Shown here one piece after another: positions 14,066 to 14,179 of a DNA stretch of 14,179 nt. Under the pieces are notes generated by a model. The model did not search any database. It was not told the origin of the DNA and saw nothing but the letters and a program-made list of their open reading frames with translations. The stretch lies in NCBI GenBank assembly GCA_031266115.1, contig JAISBQ010000095.1, positions 1 to 14,179 on the forward strand, in the 5' to 3' direction. The translations under genes were made by a program, and so were the position numbers. The first letter of the stretch is position 1; each line of letters opens with the position of its first letter. Source of the DNA: Bifidobacteriaceae bacterium (GTDB lineage: Bacteria > Actinomycetota > Actinomycetes > Actinomycetales > WQXJ01).

Positions 14066-14179
14066 CTATCCATGTCACTGCCGTAAACGGTTGGCGACCT
14101 GCGGATTTGGCTGCAGAACGATGCTCGCGGAGACCTGCGGAGATTCTGTCACGACTACGTGACCGGCGGTCGCGTTTGC

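Larger units (their letters stand above)
13684..14179. other. Right-edge region with no intact gene recognised
   Basis: Plus-strand open frames here are Arg/Ser-rich and unlike proteins. The region holds one bulged hairpin (13740-13780) and a short minus frame that looks like the 3' end of a gene (13952-14065). A minus frame entering from the right edge stops at 14075 and is not recognisable. Confidence 0.45.

Noticed and set aside
13586..14162. Plus-strand open frames of 166 and 102 codons at the right end
   Set aside because: Both are Arg/Ser-rich with no ribosome site or domain; one runs through the bulged hairpin.

Overview
The window is high-GC DNA of actinobacterial character. It shows strong G/C at third codon positions, GTG and TTG starts, a lipoprotein ChvE-type binding protein, and a very large secreted GH92 mannosidase carrying accessory domains. 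A soil or host-associated actinomycete is likely; the family cannot be fixed from the sequence alone.

Positions 1-10933 hold one carbohydrate-utilisation locus, entirely on the minus strand. In transcription order it contains a ROK-family regulator (10933-9776), a two-domain sugar ABC ATPase (9513-7966, MmsA/GguA type), its permease (7940-6690, MmsB/GguB type), a ChvE-like lipoprotein sugar-binding protein (6515-5337), and a secreted GH92 alpha-mannosidase of at least 1645 residues (start 4935), which runs off the left edge. A GC-rich terminator-like hairpin (5244-5280) separates the transporter operon from the mannosidase gene. The simplest model is that the secreted enzyme releases mannose from mannans or glycans, the ABC system imports the monosaccharide, and the ROK protein controls the set. 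The 8-mer TGGCACGC occurs in the non-coding DNA upstream of the ROK gene, the ATPase gene and the mannosidase gene, and is a candidate shared operator core.

Positions 10934-12134 are about 1.2 kb without a convincing gene. They contain two identical 59-bp direct repeats, each a large imperfect stem-loop, then a C-rich, T-poor stretch and a perfect 10-bp-arm inverted repeat.

Positions 12135-14179 have a different, accessory-like character. A plus-strand gene encodes a 197-residue protein built of four tandem helix-turn-helix-like modules with no catalytic domain. Convergent to it lie two small, overlapping minus-strand genes of unknown function. Upstream of those are coding-like fragments in several minus-strand frames, which suggests decay of a former gene. 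The last 500 bases hold only a bulged hairpin and a possible gene remnant.

I found no tRNA, rRNA, CRISPR array or recognisable transposase. The most unusual items are the four-module HTH protein with its flanking repeats, the paired 59-bp hairpin repeats, the shared upstream motif, and the variant GH92 active-site context.
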